Of a stretch of 64,000 nt of DNA, positions 8,372 through 16,754 are shown one piece after another. Under the pieces are notes generated by a model, which was given only the letters and a program-made list of their open reading frames with translations, made no database searches and was not told where the DNA came from. A program made the position numbers and the translations under genes. How positions within the stretch are numbered: the first letter of the stretch is position 1; every line of letters begins with the position of its first letter. The DNA is taken from positions 1 through 64,000 of the forward strand of contig NZ_JOMH01000001.1 in the NCBI RefSeq assembly GCF_000711245.1, given 5' to 3'. The DNA comes from Polycyclovorans algicola TG408 (GTDB taxonomy: Bacteria > Pseudomonadota > Gammaproteobacteria > Nevskiales > Nevskiaceae).

Positions 8372-10699
8372 CTAAGCATGATGCCCGGTTGAATCAAGCT
8401 CAGTGGTGGCCGCCACCCGTCTCTGGGCTTCAAGCACCGTAATCGCCGACATATTGATGATGCGCCGCACCGTGGCCGAGGCGGTCAGCACGCACACCGG
8501 CGCCGCACAGCCGAGCAGGACCGGGCCGATGGCGACGTTCTGGCCGGCAGCGGTTTTCAGCAGGTTGTAAGCAATGTTGGCGGCCGACAGGTTGGGCAAT
8601 ACCAGCAGGTTGGCGCTGCCTGTCAGCGTGGTCTCGGGCAGCGCGGCGGTGCGCAGATCGACGTCAAACGCGGCGTCGCCATGCATCTCGCCGTCGATCT
8701 GCAGACTTGGATCGGCGGCGCGGATCAACGCCAGGGCCTCGCGCATCTTGCGCGCGCCAGGGTCGTCGAAGGTGCCGAAATTGGAGTGCGACAGCAGCGC
8801 CACCGCCGGCTTCACGCCCAGCTCGCGCAACTTGGCGGCGGCCATCAGGGTGATTTCGGCGACCTCTGCGGCGTCCGGATCGAGATTGATGTGGGTGTCG
8901 ACCAGATACACCGTGCGCCCCGGCAGGATCAACGCGTTCATCGCCGCGTACACCTTGGCCCCCGGCGCCCGACCAATGACCTGGTCAATGAAATCAAGGT
9001 GCACACGCGGCGCGCTGATGGTGCCGCACAGCAGCCCATCCACTTCGCCTTTGCGCAGCAGCATGGCGGCGATCAGCGTGGTGCGGCGCCGCATCTCCAG
9101 TCGCGCCCACGACGGCGTCATGCCATTGCGTGCCTGCAGGCGGCGGTATTCCTCCCAGTACTCGCGGTAGCGCGGGTCGGACTCGGGATTGACCACGGTG
9201 TAGTGCTCACCCTCGCGCAAGCGCAGGTGCTCCGATTCGATGCGCCGGGCAATCACGGTCGGTCGACCCACCAGGGTCGGGATGGCAATGTTTTCGTCCA
9301 CCAGGGTCTGCACCGCGCGCAGCACGCGGGCGTCTTCGCCTTCAGCAAAGGCCAGACGCTTCTGCGCGGCCGGTACCTCGCGGGCAGCGGCAAACAGCGG
9401 TTTCATCAAGGTGCCGCTGTGGTGCACGAACTGGCGCAGACGGTCCTTGTAAGCACCCAGGCTGTCCAGCGGCCGGGTGGCGATGCCCTCGTCCATTGCC
9501 GCCTTCGCCACGGCCGGCGCGATCCGCACCAGCAGGCGCGGATCGAAGGGTTTGGGAATCAGATATTCGGGGCCAAACTGCAGCGCCGTGCCGCGATAGG
9601 CGCTGGCCACGGTGTCGTCGGCTTCTTCGCGCGCCAGTTGGGCAATGGCGTGCACGCAGGCGATTTCCATGCCCCGTGAGATGCCGGTCGCGCCCACGTC
9701 AAGCGCACCCCGAAACAGGAACGGGAAGCACAACACATTGTTGACCTGGTTCGGGTAGTCAGTACGGCCGGTGGCGATGATCGCCTGCGGCCGCACGGCG
9801 CGCGCCTCGTCGGGATTGATCTCGGGCGTGGGATTGGCCAACGCGAAAATGATGGGCCGCTCGACCATACGCGCCACCATCTCGGGCTTGAGCACGCCGC
9901 CCGCCGAGAGGCCGAGGAACATGTCCGCGCCCTCGATCACCTCACCCAACGCGCGTGCGTCGGTTGCCTGCGCAAACCCGGCCTTGATCGGGTCCATGAG
10001 TTCGGTGCGGCCTTGGTAGACCACCCCGGCCAGGTCGGTGAGCCACAGGTTGGCCTTGGGCAGGCCCAGTTCGACCAGCAACTTCACGCAGGCCAGCGCC
10101 GCCGCGCCGGCACCGCTGACCACCACCTTGATTTCGTCGATGGTCTTGCCGACGATCTCCAGCGCGTTGAGCGTGGCCGCGCCGACGATGATGGCGGTGC
10201 CGTGCTGGTCGTCATGGAACACCGGAATCTTCAACCGCTCGCGCAGCTTGCGCTCGACCTCAAAGCACTCCGGTGCCTTGATGTCCTCAAGGTTGATGCC
10301 GCCAAAAGTCGGCTCCAGCGCGGCAATCACCTCGACCAGGCGGTCGGGATCGGGCTCGTTCAATTCGAGATCGAAGACGTCGATGCCGGCGAATTTCTTG
10401 AACAGGACCGCCTTGCCTTCCATCACCGGTTTGGCCGCCAGCGGGCCGATGTTGCCCAGCCCCAGCACCGCCGTGCCGTTGGTGATCACCGCCACCAGAT
10501 TGCCGCGCGCGGTAAAGCGGAAGGCATTGGCCGGGTCTTTGACAATCTCTTCACAGGCCGCCGCCACGCCGGGCGAGTAGGCCAACGACAAATCGCGCTG
10601 GTTGCTCATCGGCTTGGTGGGTGCAATCGCGATTTTTCCCGGAACGGGAAACTCGTGATAGTCGAGCGCGGCGTCGCGCAAGTCCTGATTGGGCTTCAT
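8372..10699 (-). CDS. maeB: NADP-dependent malic enzyme, MaeB type with PTA-like domain
   Basis: 775 aa, the normal MaeB length. The N-terminal malic-enzyme region includes [21 protein letters not shown] and the nucleotide-binding [16 protein letters not shown]. The C-terminal half (from about residue 440) is a phosphotransacetylase-like regulatory domain with [12 protein letters not shown] and [10 protein letters not shown]. It oxidatively decarboxylates malate to pyruvate and supplies NADPH. Supplying reductant for the nearby lipid megasynthases is only a thought. Start ATG at 10699; upstream is 240 bp with no gene. Confidence 0.96.
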   Translation of the reverse strand: MKPNQDLRDAALDYHEFPVPGKIAIAPTKPMSNQRDLSLAYSPGVAAACEEIVKDPANAFRFTARGNLVAVITNGTAVLGLGNIGPLAAKPVMEGKAVLFKKFAGIDVFDLELNEPDPDRLVEVIAALEPTFGGINLEDIKAPECFEVERKLRERLKIPVFHDDQHGTAIIVGAATLNALEIVGKTIDEIKVVVSGAGAAALACVKLLVELGLPKANLWLTDLAGVVYQGRTELMDPIKAGFAQATDARALGEVIEGADMFLGLSAGGVLKPEMVARMVERPIIFALANPTPEINPDEARAVRPQAIIATGRTDYPNQVNNVLCFPFLFRGALDVGATGISRGMEIACVHAIAQLAREEADDTVASAYRGTALQFGPEYLIPKPFDPRLLVRIAPAVAKAAMDEGIATRPLDSLGAYKDRLRQFVHHSGTLMKPLFAAAREVPAAQKRLAFAEGEDARVLRAVQTLVDENIAIPTLVGRPTVIARRIESEHLRLREGEHYTVVNPESDPRYREYWEEYRRLQARNGMTPSWARLEMRRRTTLIAAMLLRKGEVDGLLCGTISAPRVHLDFIDQVIGRAPGAKVYAAMNALILPGRTVYLVDTHINLDPDAAEVAEITLMAAAKLRELGVKPAVALLSHSNFGTFDDPGARKMREALALIRAADPSLQIDGEMHGDAAFDVDLRTAALPETTLTGSANLLVLPNLSAANIAYNLLKTAAGQNVAIGPVLLGCAAPVCVLTASATVRRIINMSAITVLEAQRRVAATTELDSTGHHA

Positions 10700-10938
10700 T
10701 CAAAAATCTCGGTCGTGTCGGAGGTAAACCTGATGGACCCGGCGCACCCATCCGCAGGCAGCGCGCGGCCATCAGTGGGGTCGCGCCATATTTTGCCCCC
10801 CCGGCGGCAGGCGCGGGTCGACATAGCCTGAAAGCAGTAGAAAAAAGCGCGTGGGCCAGCAACGGCCGAGGCGTCCCGGTTTATATTGGCGAACTGGAAG
10901 GAGAATCCGCATCGCACAAAACATCCAGGAGGAAAACG
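10700..10938. other. Intergenic region between divergent maeB and the EAL gene
   Basis: No coding potential is convincing. A TATATT hexamer lies near 10881 and a GAAGGAG stretch near 10896, without a clear open frame after it. The region must hold promoters for maeB (minus) and for the phosphodiesterase gene (plus), but I cannot identify -35 elements with confidence. Confidence 0.4.
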
Positions 10939-11004
10939 GTGTTCGGACCGACGGCAGCGCCGTCCGAAGGTTGCCTTCCAAGGCACCGGGCCGCTGACGC
11001 GTGA
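10939..11004 (+). CDS. Possible 21-codon leader peptide before the EAL gene
   Basis: A strong ribosome site, AGGAGG, lies 6 bases before a GTG at 10939 that opens a 21-codon frame. Its stop TGA (11002-11004) overlaps the GTG start of the downstream gene at 11001 as GTGA. Just after the start, GACGGC-AGC-GCCGTC forms a 6-bp hairpin. This is the best ribosome site in the area, whereas neither candidate start of the large gene has one, suggesting translational coupling through this short frame. The peptide itself resembles nothing I know. It could equally be chance. Confidence 0.35.
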   Translation: MFGPTAAPSEGCLPRHRAADA

Positions 11005-13139
11005 AGCCACCCACCCCACCCTCGCAACGTCCAATGGTCAAGATTACGGCAGGCGATCGGGAGCAGGCACGCCGCACATTACTCGGCCTGGAAGACCGGG
11101 ATGAAATCCTTTGCATTGTCGACGGTGACGGCCGTTTCTTGGACGTCAGCGGCGGGCTGCAGCGCGCAAGCGGTCTCCTGCCGGACGCGCTGGTGGGTCG
11201 CTGTTTCGCAGACATCGTGGTGAGCGAGGACCTGCAGGCGACGATGGAAAGGTTCAGCGCCCTGAAAAGCGAGGGCGCCAAGGTGACGTTCACCAACCGA
11301 TGCCGCGATGGCCTGGGAAAGATTCACCATCTTCGATGGACCGGCACCTGGTCAGCCGAACGCGGCTTGGCATTTGTTTGCGGCCGTGACGTCACCGAAC
11401 TCGCCGAAGCCACCGCCACACTCAAGGCCCGTGGAACGCTACTGGAAATGGCGGGAAAGCTCGCCCAGTTTGGCGGCTGGTCGCTGGATCTTCGCGACAA
11501 CCGGCTGGTCTGGTCGAAGGAAATATTCGTCATCCTGGGGCTCCCCAACAATCGACCACCACTGAGCCTCGCTGGCGTGATGGCGCTGTTCACACCCAAG
11601 TCACAACAGGTCATCACTGAAACGCTTGCGCGGTGCCGCATCAAGGGCGGTGAATTTGACCTTGAGCTGCAGATGAGCACCTTGACCTATCGCCGGATCG
11701 AGGTGCGCATAACCGGCCGCTGCGAAGTCGACAGCCATCATCAGCCGACGCACATCATCGGTGCCCTGCAAGATATTTCACGGCAGAAGCTTGCGCAGCA
11801 AGACATTGAGCGGCTGGCCTACTTTGACCCCCTGACCGGGCTGGCCAACCGTCAGCGGCTGCACGAAAAAATTGGGCTTCAACGCTCAATCTGCAGCCGC
11901 AAGCAATTAAACGCTGCGCTGCTTAGCGTCAACATCGACAACTTCAAGACCTTCAACAACAGCCAGGGACACTTTGCCGGCGACCAACTGTTGATGCTGG
12001 TGGGCGAGCGGCTCAGCGCCAGCGCCCGGGATGTCGACTTGGTCGCGCGCACCGACGGCGACAATTTTGTGGTGTTGATGCGCGGGCTGGACCCTGATCC
12101 CGAGCGGGCCGCCACGCAGACCCGCAACCTGGCCAGCCGCATCATGACCAGCCTCACCGAAACCTATCGGCTTCGCGACGGACGTGAGCATCGACTGACG
12201 ATCAGTGTGGGCATCGTGATGTTCGGCGAGGTGTCGAAAAGCGCCGACGTTCTGCTGCAGCAATCGGCGTTGGCCATGCAAGCGGTGAAGGCCGACGGTG
12301 GGCATGCAATCCGCTTTTTCGACCCGGTGTTGCAATCGGCTGCCAACAACCGCGCAAAAACCGAATCGGCGCTACGCAGCGCCATCGACACCGACGACCT
12401 GTTCCTGCATTTCGAGCCTCAGATAACGGCCAGCGGTCGGGCCGTTGCGGCCGAGGCACTGCTGCGCTGGGTCCATCCCTCGCTGGGTCTGATCAGGCCG
12501 GCCGACTTTATCCCGTTGGCCGAAGCCTCGGGCCTGATCATCCCGCTGGGGCGCCATGTGCTGAAGCAGGCCTGCAAATCGCTGATCCAATGGCGGCGCC
12601 ATCCACAAACGGCGCATCTGAAAATCGCCGTCAATATCAGCGCTGCGGAATTCCGTCATGTCGACTTTGTCGAGCAAACCTTGGCCATCATCGCCGACAG
12701 CGGCGTCGACCCCCGGTGGCTCACACTGGAGCTCACTGAATCGCTGTTGCTGACCGACATCACCCAGGTGATCGAGCGGATGCATCGCCTCAAGGCCCAT
12801 GGCATCCGCTTTTCACTGGATGACTTCGGCACCGGATACTCATCGCTCGCCTATCTGCAGCAGCTGCCGCTGGACCAGCTCAAACTCGACATGTCGTTCG
12901 TCGGCAAATTGCCAGACGATGCGCGCTCAGCCGCGATCGTGCGCACCATCATCGCGCTGGGTCGCAGCCTCGAACTCGAACTGATTGCCGAAGGTGTCGA
13001 AACCGAGGCACAGCGACAGTTCTTGCTGGACGCAGGCTGTGATGGCCTTCAGGGCCACCTGTTCACCCCCGCCCTGACCGCCGAGGCACTCGCGACCTGG
13101 TTGGCAAAACGTCAGGGCGGGGCTGACGCCTCGCCCTGA
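11001..13139 (+). CDS. PAS-GGDEF(degenerate)-EAL cyclic-di-GMP phosphodiesterase
   Basis: 712 aa, soluble, with no membrane segment. Two PAS-like regions (about 20-135 and 140-260; the second ends in IIGALQDISRQKLAQQ) precede a GGDEF fold starting YFDPLTGLANRQRL. Its signature reads RTDGDNF instead of RxGGDEF, so cyclase activity is unlikely. The EAL domain keeps EALLRW, the Asn in AVNISAAEF, ELTES, DDFGTGYSSLAYLQQ, the K/D of LKLDMSF, and AEGVETEAQ, so it should hydrolyse c-di-GMP. An alternative start is ATG at 11034. The GTG at 11001 overlaps a short upstream frame. PAS domains imply sensing of redox, oxygen or a small ligand. Confidence 0.93.
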   Translation: MKPPTPPSQRPMVKITAGDREQARRTLLGLEDRDEILCIVDGDGRFLDVSGGLQRASGLLPDALVGRCFADIVVSEDLQATMERFSALKSEGAKVTFTNRCRDGLGKIHHLRWTGTWSAERGLAFVCGRDVTELAEATATLKARGTLLEMAGKLAQFGGWSLDLRDNRLVWSKEIFVILGLPNNRPPLSLAGVMALFTPKSQQVITETLARCRIKGGEFDLELQMSTLTYRRIEVRITGRCEVDSHHQPTHIIGALQDISRQKLAQQDIERLAYFDPLTGLANRQRLHEKIGLQRSICSRKQLNAALLSVNIDNFKTFNNSQGHFAGDQLLMLVGERLSASARDVDLVARTDGDNFVVLMRGLDPDPERAATQTRNLASRIMTSLTETYRLRDGREHRLTISVGIVMFGEVSKSADVLLQQSALAMQAVKADGGHAIRFFDPVLQSAANNRAKTESALRSAIDTDDLFLHFEPQITASGRAVAAEALLRWVHPSLGLIRPADFIPLAEASGLIIPLGRHVLKQACKSLIQWRRHPQTAHLKIAVNISAAEFRHVDFVEQTLAIIADSGVDPRWLTLELTESLLLTDITQVIERMHRLKAHGIRFSLDDFGTGYSSLAYLQQLPLDQLKLDMSFVGKLPDDARSAAIVRTIIALGRSLELELIAEGVETEAQRQFLLDAGCDGLQGHLFTPALTAEALATWLAKRQGGADASP

Positions 13140-13152
13140 GTCGCTGCGCCGA

Positions 13153-14736
13153 TCAGGCGGCCTTGAGTGTCGGCACCGCCTGACGAATCAGGTGATCAAA
13201 CGCACTCAGCGCCGCCTTTGAACCCTCGCCCATGGCGATGATGATCTGCTTGTACGGCGCGGTGGTGACATCGCCCGCCGCGAACACGCCCGGCACCGAG
13301 GTCTGCCCCTTGGCATCGACGATCACTTCACCGCGCGGGCTGAGCGCCACCGTGCCCTTGAGGAAGTCGCTGTTGGGCAGCAGGCCAATCTGCACGAACA
13401 CGCCCTCCAGTTCGACGCGCTGGTCCTGGTCGGTCGTCCGATCCTTGTAAATCAACCCGTTGACGCGCTGGCCGTCGCCGGTGACCTCGGTGGTTTGCGC
13501 CGAGGTGATCACCGTCACGTTGGAGAGACTGGCCAGCTTGCGCTGCAACACCGCGTCGGCGCGCAACTGGCCGTCGTATTCGATCAGGGTGACGTGACGG
13601 ACAATGCCGGCAAGGTCAATCGCTGCCTCGACACCGGAGTTGCCGCCGCCGATCACCGCCACGCGCTTGCCCTTGTACAGCGGACCGTCGCAGTGCGGGC
13701 AATAGGCCACGCCTTTGTTGCGGTACTGGTCTTCGCCCGGCACGTTCATCTGCCGCCAGCGGGCGCCGGTGGCCAGAATCACGCTGCGGCTCGTCACCGT
13801 GGCGCCGCTTTCCAGCGTGACTTCAATCAGTCCGTCGCCCGGCGACAGACGGGCGGCGCGCTGCAGCTTCATCACGTCCACTTCGTAATCGCTGACATGG
13901 GCTTCGAGCGCCGTGACCAGCTTCGGGCCTTCGGTTTCCTTCACCGAAATGAAATTTTCGATGCCCAGGGTGTCGGCGACCTGCCCGCCGAACCGCTCGG
14001 CAATCACGCCGGTGCGGATGCCCTTGCGCGCCGCGTAGATGGCGGCCGACGCGCCGGCCGGTCCACCACCCACCACCAACACGTCGAACGGCGCCTTGGC
14101 ACTGATCTTGTTGGCTTCGCGCTGCGCGGCGCCGGGGTCGGCCTTGGCGATGAGTTTGGCGAGAATCTCGTCGATGCCCATGCGCCCGGAACCAAACGGC
14201 TCGCCGTTCAGAAACACGCTGGGCACCGCCATGACTTCGCGACGCTCCACCTCGCTCTGGAACAGGGCACCGTCGATGGCCGTGTGACGTATGCGCGGGT
14301 TGAGTACCGCCATCACGTTCAGCGCCTGCACCACATCGGGACAGTTCTGGCATGACAGCGAATAGAAGGTTTCAAACGCGAACGCGCCATCAAGACCGCG
14401 AATTTGCGCCGCCTGTTCGTCGCTGATTTTCGGCGGGTAGCCGCCCACCTGCAGCAAGGCCAATACCAGCGAGGTGAATTCGTGCCCCAGCGGCAGGCCG
14501 CCAAAGGTCACGCCGATGTCCTGGCCCGGACTGTTCAGGGTGAAGGCTGGTGCCCGTGTGCCCGCATCACGGGTTTCGCGAACACGGATCTGCGTTGAGC
14601 AGGCCTGAAGGTCGGCGAGCAAGCCTTGAAGGTCGGTGGCGCCCTGGCTGTCGTCGAGATTGGCAACGATGTCGATGGGCCGCACCGCGCGCTCAAGGTA
14701 ACTCTGTAACTGCGCTTTGAGATCGGAATCCAACAT
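13153..14736 (-). CDS. ahpF: Alkyl hydroperoxide reductase subunit F
   Basis: 527 aa. The N-terminal tandem thioredoxin folds carry the redox pair SCQNCPDVV. The flavoprotein part has [19 protein letters not shown] (FAD), the active-site [29 protein letters not shown] (NADH) and GVFAAGDVT. It passes electrons from NADH to AhpC for peroxide reduction. The ATG at 14736 has AAGGAG five bases upstream, so the in-frame GTG at 14742 is rejected. It lies downstream of ahpC with an intervening terminator-like hairpin, which may lower its expression relative to ahpC. Confidence 0.97.
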   Translation of the reverse strand: MLDSDLKAQLQSYLERAVRPIDIVANLDDSQGATDLQGLLADLQACSTQIRVRETRDAGTRAPAFTLNSPGQDIGVTFGGLPLGHEFTSLVLALLQVGGYPPKISDEQAAQIRGLDGAFAFETFYSLSCQNCPDVVQALNVMAVLNPRIRHTAIDGALFQSEVERREVMAVPSVFLNGEPFGSGRMGIDEILAKLIAKADPGAAQREANKISAKAPFDVLVVGGGPAGASAAIYAARKGIRTGVIAERFGGQVADTLGIENFISVKETEGPKLVTALEAHVSDYEVDVMKLQRAARLSPGDGLIEVTLESGATVTSRSVILATGARWRQMNVPGEDQYRNKGVAYCPHCDGPLYKGKRVAVIGGGNSGVEAAIDLAGIVRHVTLIEYDGQLRADAVLQRKLASLSNVTVITSAQTTEVTGDGQRVNGLIYKDRTTDQDQRVELEGVFVQIGLLPNSDFLKGTVALSPRGEVIVDAKGQTSVPGVFAAGDVTTAPYKQIIIAMGEGSKAALSAFDHLIRQAVPTLKAA

Positions 14737-14759
14737 GGTCACTCCTTAAATTCGGGCTC

Positions 14760-14789
14760 AAAAAAACCCGCCACCGATTGGCAGCGGGT
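14760..14789 (-). terminator. Rho-independent terminator or attenuator between ahpC and ahpF
   Basis: On the minus strand ACCCGCTGCC-AATC-GGTGGCGGGT forms a 10-bp stem (two G-T pairs) followed by seven T. It lies 20 bp after the ahpC stop and 23 bp before the ahpF start. With no obvious promoter in the gap it probably acts as partial termination, giving more ahpC than ahpF transcript, as is common for this operon. Confidence 0.85.
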
Positions 14790-14809
14790 CCGTGCAACTC
14801 AGACAAACC

Positions 14810-15373
14810 TCAGATTTTGCCGACGAGGTCCAGCGACGGCTTCAGGGTTTTCTCCCCTTCCTGCCACTTCGCGGGGCACACCTGACCGGGGTTTTCACGC
14901 ACGAACTTGGCCGCCTTGAGCTTGCGAAGGGTTTCCTTCATGTCACGGGCGATGGCGTTGTCGTGAATTTCCTGCGTCTTGATGATGCCGTCAGGATCGA
15001 TCAGGAAGGTGCCGCGCAGCGCGAGCCCTTCTTCATCGATGTGCACGCCGAAGGCACGGGTCAACTGGTGCGTCGGGTCACCCACCAGGGGGAACTTCGA
15101 CTTACCAACCGCCGGCGAGGTGGCGTGCCAGACCTTGTGCGAGAAGTGCGTGTCGGTGGTGACCACGAAGATCTCGGCGCCCAGCTTCTGGAACTCGGCG
15201 TAATGGTCGGCTGCGTCTTCCACTTCGGTCGGGCAATTGAAGGTGAATGCGGCCGGCATGAACACCACAACCGACCACTTGCCTTTGAGACTGGCTTCGG
15301 TGACCTCGATGAATTCACCGGCCTGGAACGCAGTGGTCTTGAAGGCTTGAACGGGGGTGTTGATCAGCGACAT
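14810..15373 (-). CDS. ahpC: Alkyl hydroperoxide reductase subunit C (2-Cys peroxiredoxin)
   Basis: 187 aa, identical in length to E. coli AhpC. The peroxidatic cysteine is C47 in FTFNCPTEVED and the resolving cysteine is C166 in GQVCPAKWQEGEKTL. It reduces hydrogen and organic peroxides and peroxynitrite with electrons from AhpF. The ATG at 15373 has AGGAG five bases upstream; upstream in-frame codons run into the promoter. An OxyR-like site lies about 80 bp upstream. Confidence 0.97.
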   Translation of the reverse strand: MSLINTPVQAFKTTAFQAGEFIEVTEASLKGKWSVVVFMPAAFTFNCPTEVEDAADHYAEFQKLGAEIFVVTTDTHFSHKVWHATSPAVGKSKFPLVGDPTHQLTRAFGVHIDEEGLALRGTFLIDPDGIIKTQEIHDNAIARDMKETLRKLKAAKFVRENPGQVCPAKWQEGEKTLKPSLDLVGKI

Positions 15374-15454
15374 GAAAACTCCTGAGAGGGGCAAAATTGC
15401 TTGAGAGGAAACAGCTTGGGGCCGCGTAGCGTAACTGGCCTTGTGAATAGTTAA

Positions 15455-15492
15455 ATTGAAATATTCCAATTCCATCAATAGTCATAATCTAT
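15455..15492 (-). promoter_or_regulatory. OxyR-like operator upstream of ahpC
   Basis: On the minus strand four tetrads occur at near-helical spacing: ATAG, 7 bases, CTAT, 7 bases, ATTG, 8 bases, CAAT. The consensus for oxidised OxyR is four ATAG/CTAT-type tetrads about 10-11 bp apart. The first pair is perfect and the second has one change per tetrad. It ends about 80 bp before the ahpC ATG, the right place for an OxyR-activated promoter. No oxyR gene is in the window. Confidence 0.65.
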
Positions 15493-15921
15493 TGATTGCT
15501 GCACTGCGACATGGCTGATTGCTGCGACGCACCATCCGTAACCATTTTCTAGCAAGATAGATGCCGCTTGCGGGGCTCATCTGGACCGTTGATCGGCAAA
15601 AATGCCGACCCGGTGGCGACTGCGCGCACCCCATCACCTTGACGTAGCCGTTTATCCTGACGGTCTGTCAGCCAATTGCCATCACACCCCCGCGCAGGCG
15701 CGCAACGCGACCGTCTGTCAGGTGCCGCTTTACGTCATCTTCAAATCTAAACAGGATAGCGTCGGTATAGTCTCGAAAAATACTTTACGGAACTGGCACT
15801 TACAAGGCCTTCTTGAGAGTTATCTGACACCTGAACAAGTTATTTTCCTACGTTCATTCATCAGGCTTGGCCCCAGTTTTGCCTGCGCCGATTCACCCAC
15901 CTCTATCCAGTCAGCGTCTCC
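15493..15921. promoter_or_regulatory. Upstream control region of the megasynthase cluster with two operator-like repeats
   Basis: 429 bp without a credible gene. CTGAC-GGTCT-GTCAG (15657-15671) is a perfect inverted repeat, and a near copy, GCGAC-CGTCT-GTCAG, lies exactly 50 bp on (15707-15721), about five helical turns. A TATAGT hexamer at 15766-15771 could be a -10 element. Similar paired sites commonly bind TetR- or LysR-type dimers, but no adjacent regulator gene exists. An open frame through this stretch lacks a ribosome site and has no recognisable sequence. Confidence 0.5.
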
Positions 15922-16737
15922 ATGAGCAAAAACGTCATCTTCATCGTGATGGACAGCTGCCGCTATGACAGCTACGCCCGCGCCCGCACCCCCAACATGG
16001 ACCGCATCGGCCTCGGTGAGAAGCGTTTCAGCTACGCCTCGTGGACCTCTCCGTCGCACTACACCTACCTGATGGGCATGCTGCCGCACAGCAGTCCGCA
16101 GGGCGTGTTTGCCTCCGAGGTCTATAAAAAGGAGTTCGCCCAGTGGGTGCCGCGCCTCGGCATCGACGGGCTGTCGTTCAAGGATTTCGTGCCGCAACTG
16201 TCGCTGCCGCATGTGCTGCAAGAAAACGGTTACCGCACCGTGGCGCGCGTGTCGCTGCCGGTGCTCAACCCGATGTCGCATCTCAACCGTCATTTCGACG
16301 ACTACAAGTTGATGAGCAACCACAACGACTTCGGCGGCATCATTCAGCAGGTCGAGTTCGATGAAGACGAGCCCAGCTTCCACTTCCTGAACCTGGGCGA
16401 AACCCACTACCCCTACATGCTCGACGGCGATTCGATGCCGCACATCTCGGGCGTGCACGGCGTGTTCAAGCGCCTTGATGACGACCTGGGCCAGGCCACC
16501 GTTGACCAGTTTTTTGACGACGACCAGATGCGCGACCTGCACGCCCAGCAGGTGAAGACGGTGGAGCATGTCGACACTCTGATCGACGCCCTCATTTCCA
16601 AGGCACCGGTCAACACCCACTTCATCATCACCGCCGACCACGGCGAGTGTTTTGGTGAAAACGGCTACTTCGGCCACGGCCCCATCGTTCACGAAAAAGT
16701 GATGGAAGTACCGTTTCTCGAAGGTGTGAAACGCTGA
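15922..16737 (+). CDS. Short alkaline-phosphatase/sulfatase superfamily hydrolase
   Basis: 271 aa, shorter than most sulfatases (over 400 aa). Metal-ligand motifs are FIVMDSCRYDSY (D11) and ITADHGECFGENG with FGHG. The nucleophile region reads WTSPSHYTYLMGMLPH. Relative to the sulfatase signature CxPxR this has Thr for the Cys and His for the Arg, so formylglycine formation is not possible and a phosphatase, phosphodiesterase or phosphotransferase role is more likely. The protein ends soon after the last ligand loop (MEVPFLEG). It is first in the plus-strand cluster, 17 bp before the first megasynthase. Substrate unknown. Confidence 0.75.
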   Translation: MSKNVIFIVMDSCRYDSYARARTPNMDRIGLGEKRFSYASWTSPSHYTYLMGMLPHSSPQGVFASEVYKKEFAQWVPRLGIDGLSFKDFVPQLSLPHVLQENGYRTVARVSLPVLNPMSHLNRHFDDYKLMSNHNDFGGIIQQVEFDEDEPSFHFLNLGETHYPYMLDGDSMPHISGVHGVFKRLDDDLGQATVDQFFDDDQMRDLHAQQVKTVEHVDTLIDALISKAPVNTHFIITADHGECFGENGYFGHGPIVHEKVMEVPFLEGVKR

Positions 16738-16754
16738 TTTTCTGAGGTCATCCC

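Noticed and set aside
14743-14809. Separate ahpF promoter between ahpC and ahpF
   Set aside because: The short gap is taken up by the hairpin and ribosome site; no -35/-10 pair is visible.
15602-15925. Possible small gene upstream of the megasynthase cluster
   Set aside because: No ribosome site, no family resemblance, and it spans the operator-like repeats.
15922-16737. Annotation as a formylglycine sulfatase
   Set aside because: The Cys of CxPxR is Thr and the Arg is His, so the formylglycine modification cannot occur.
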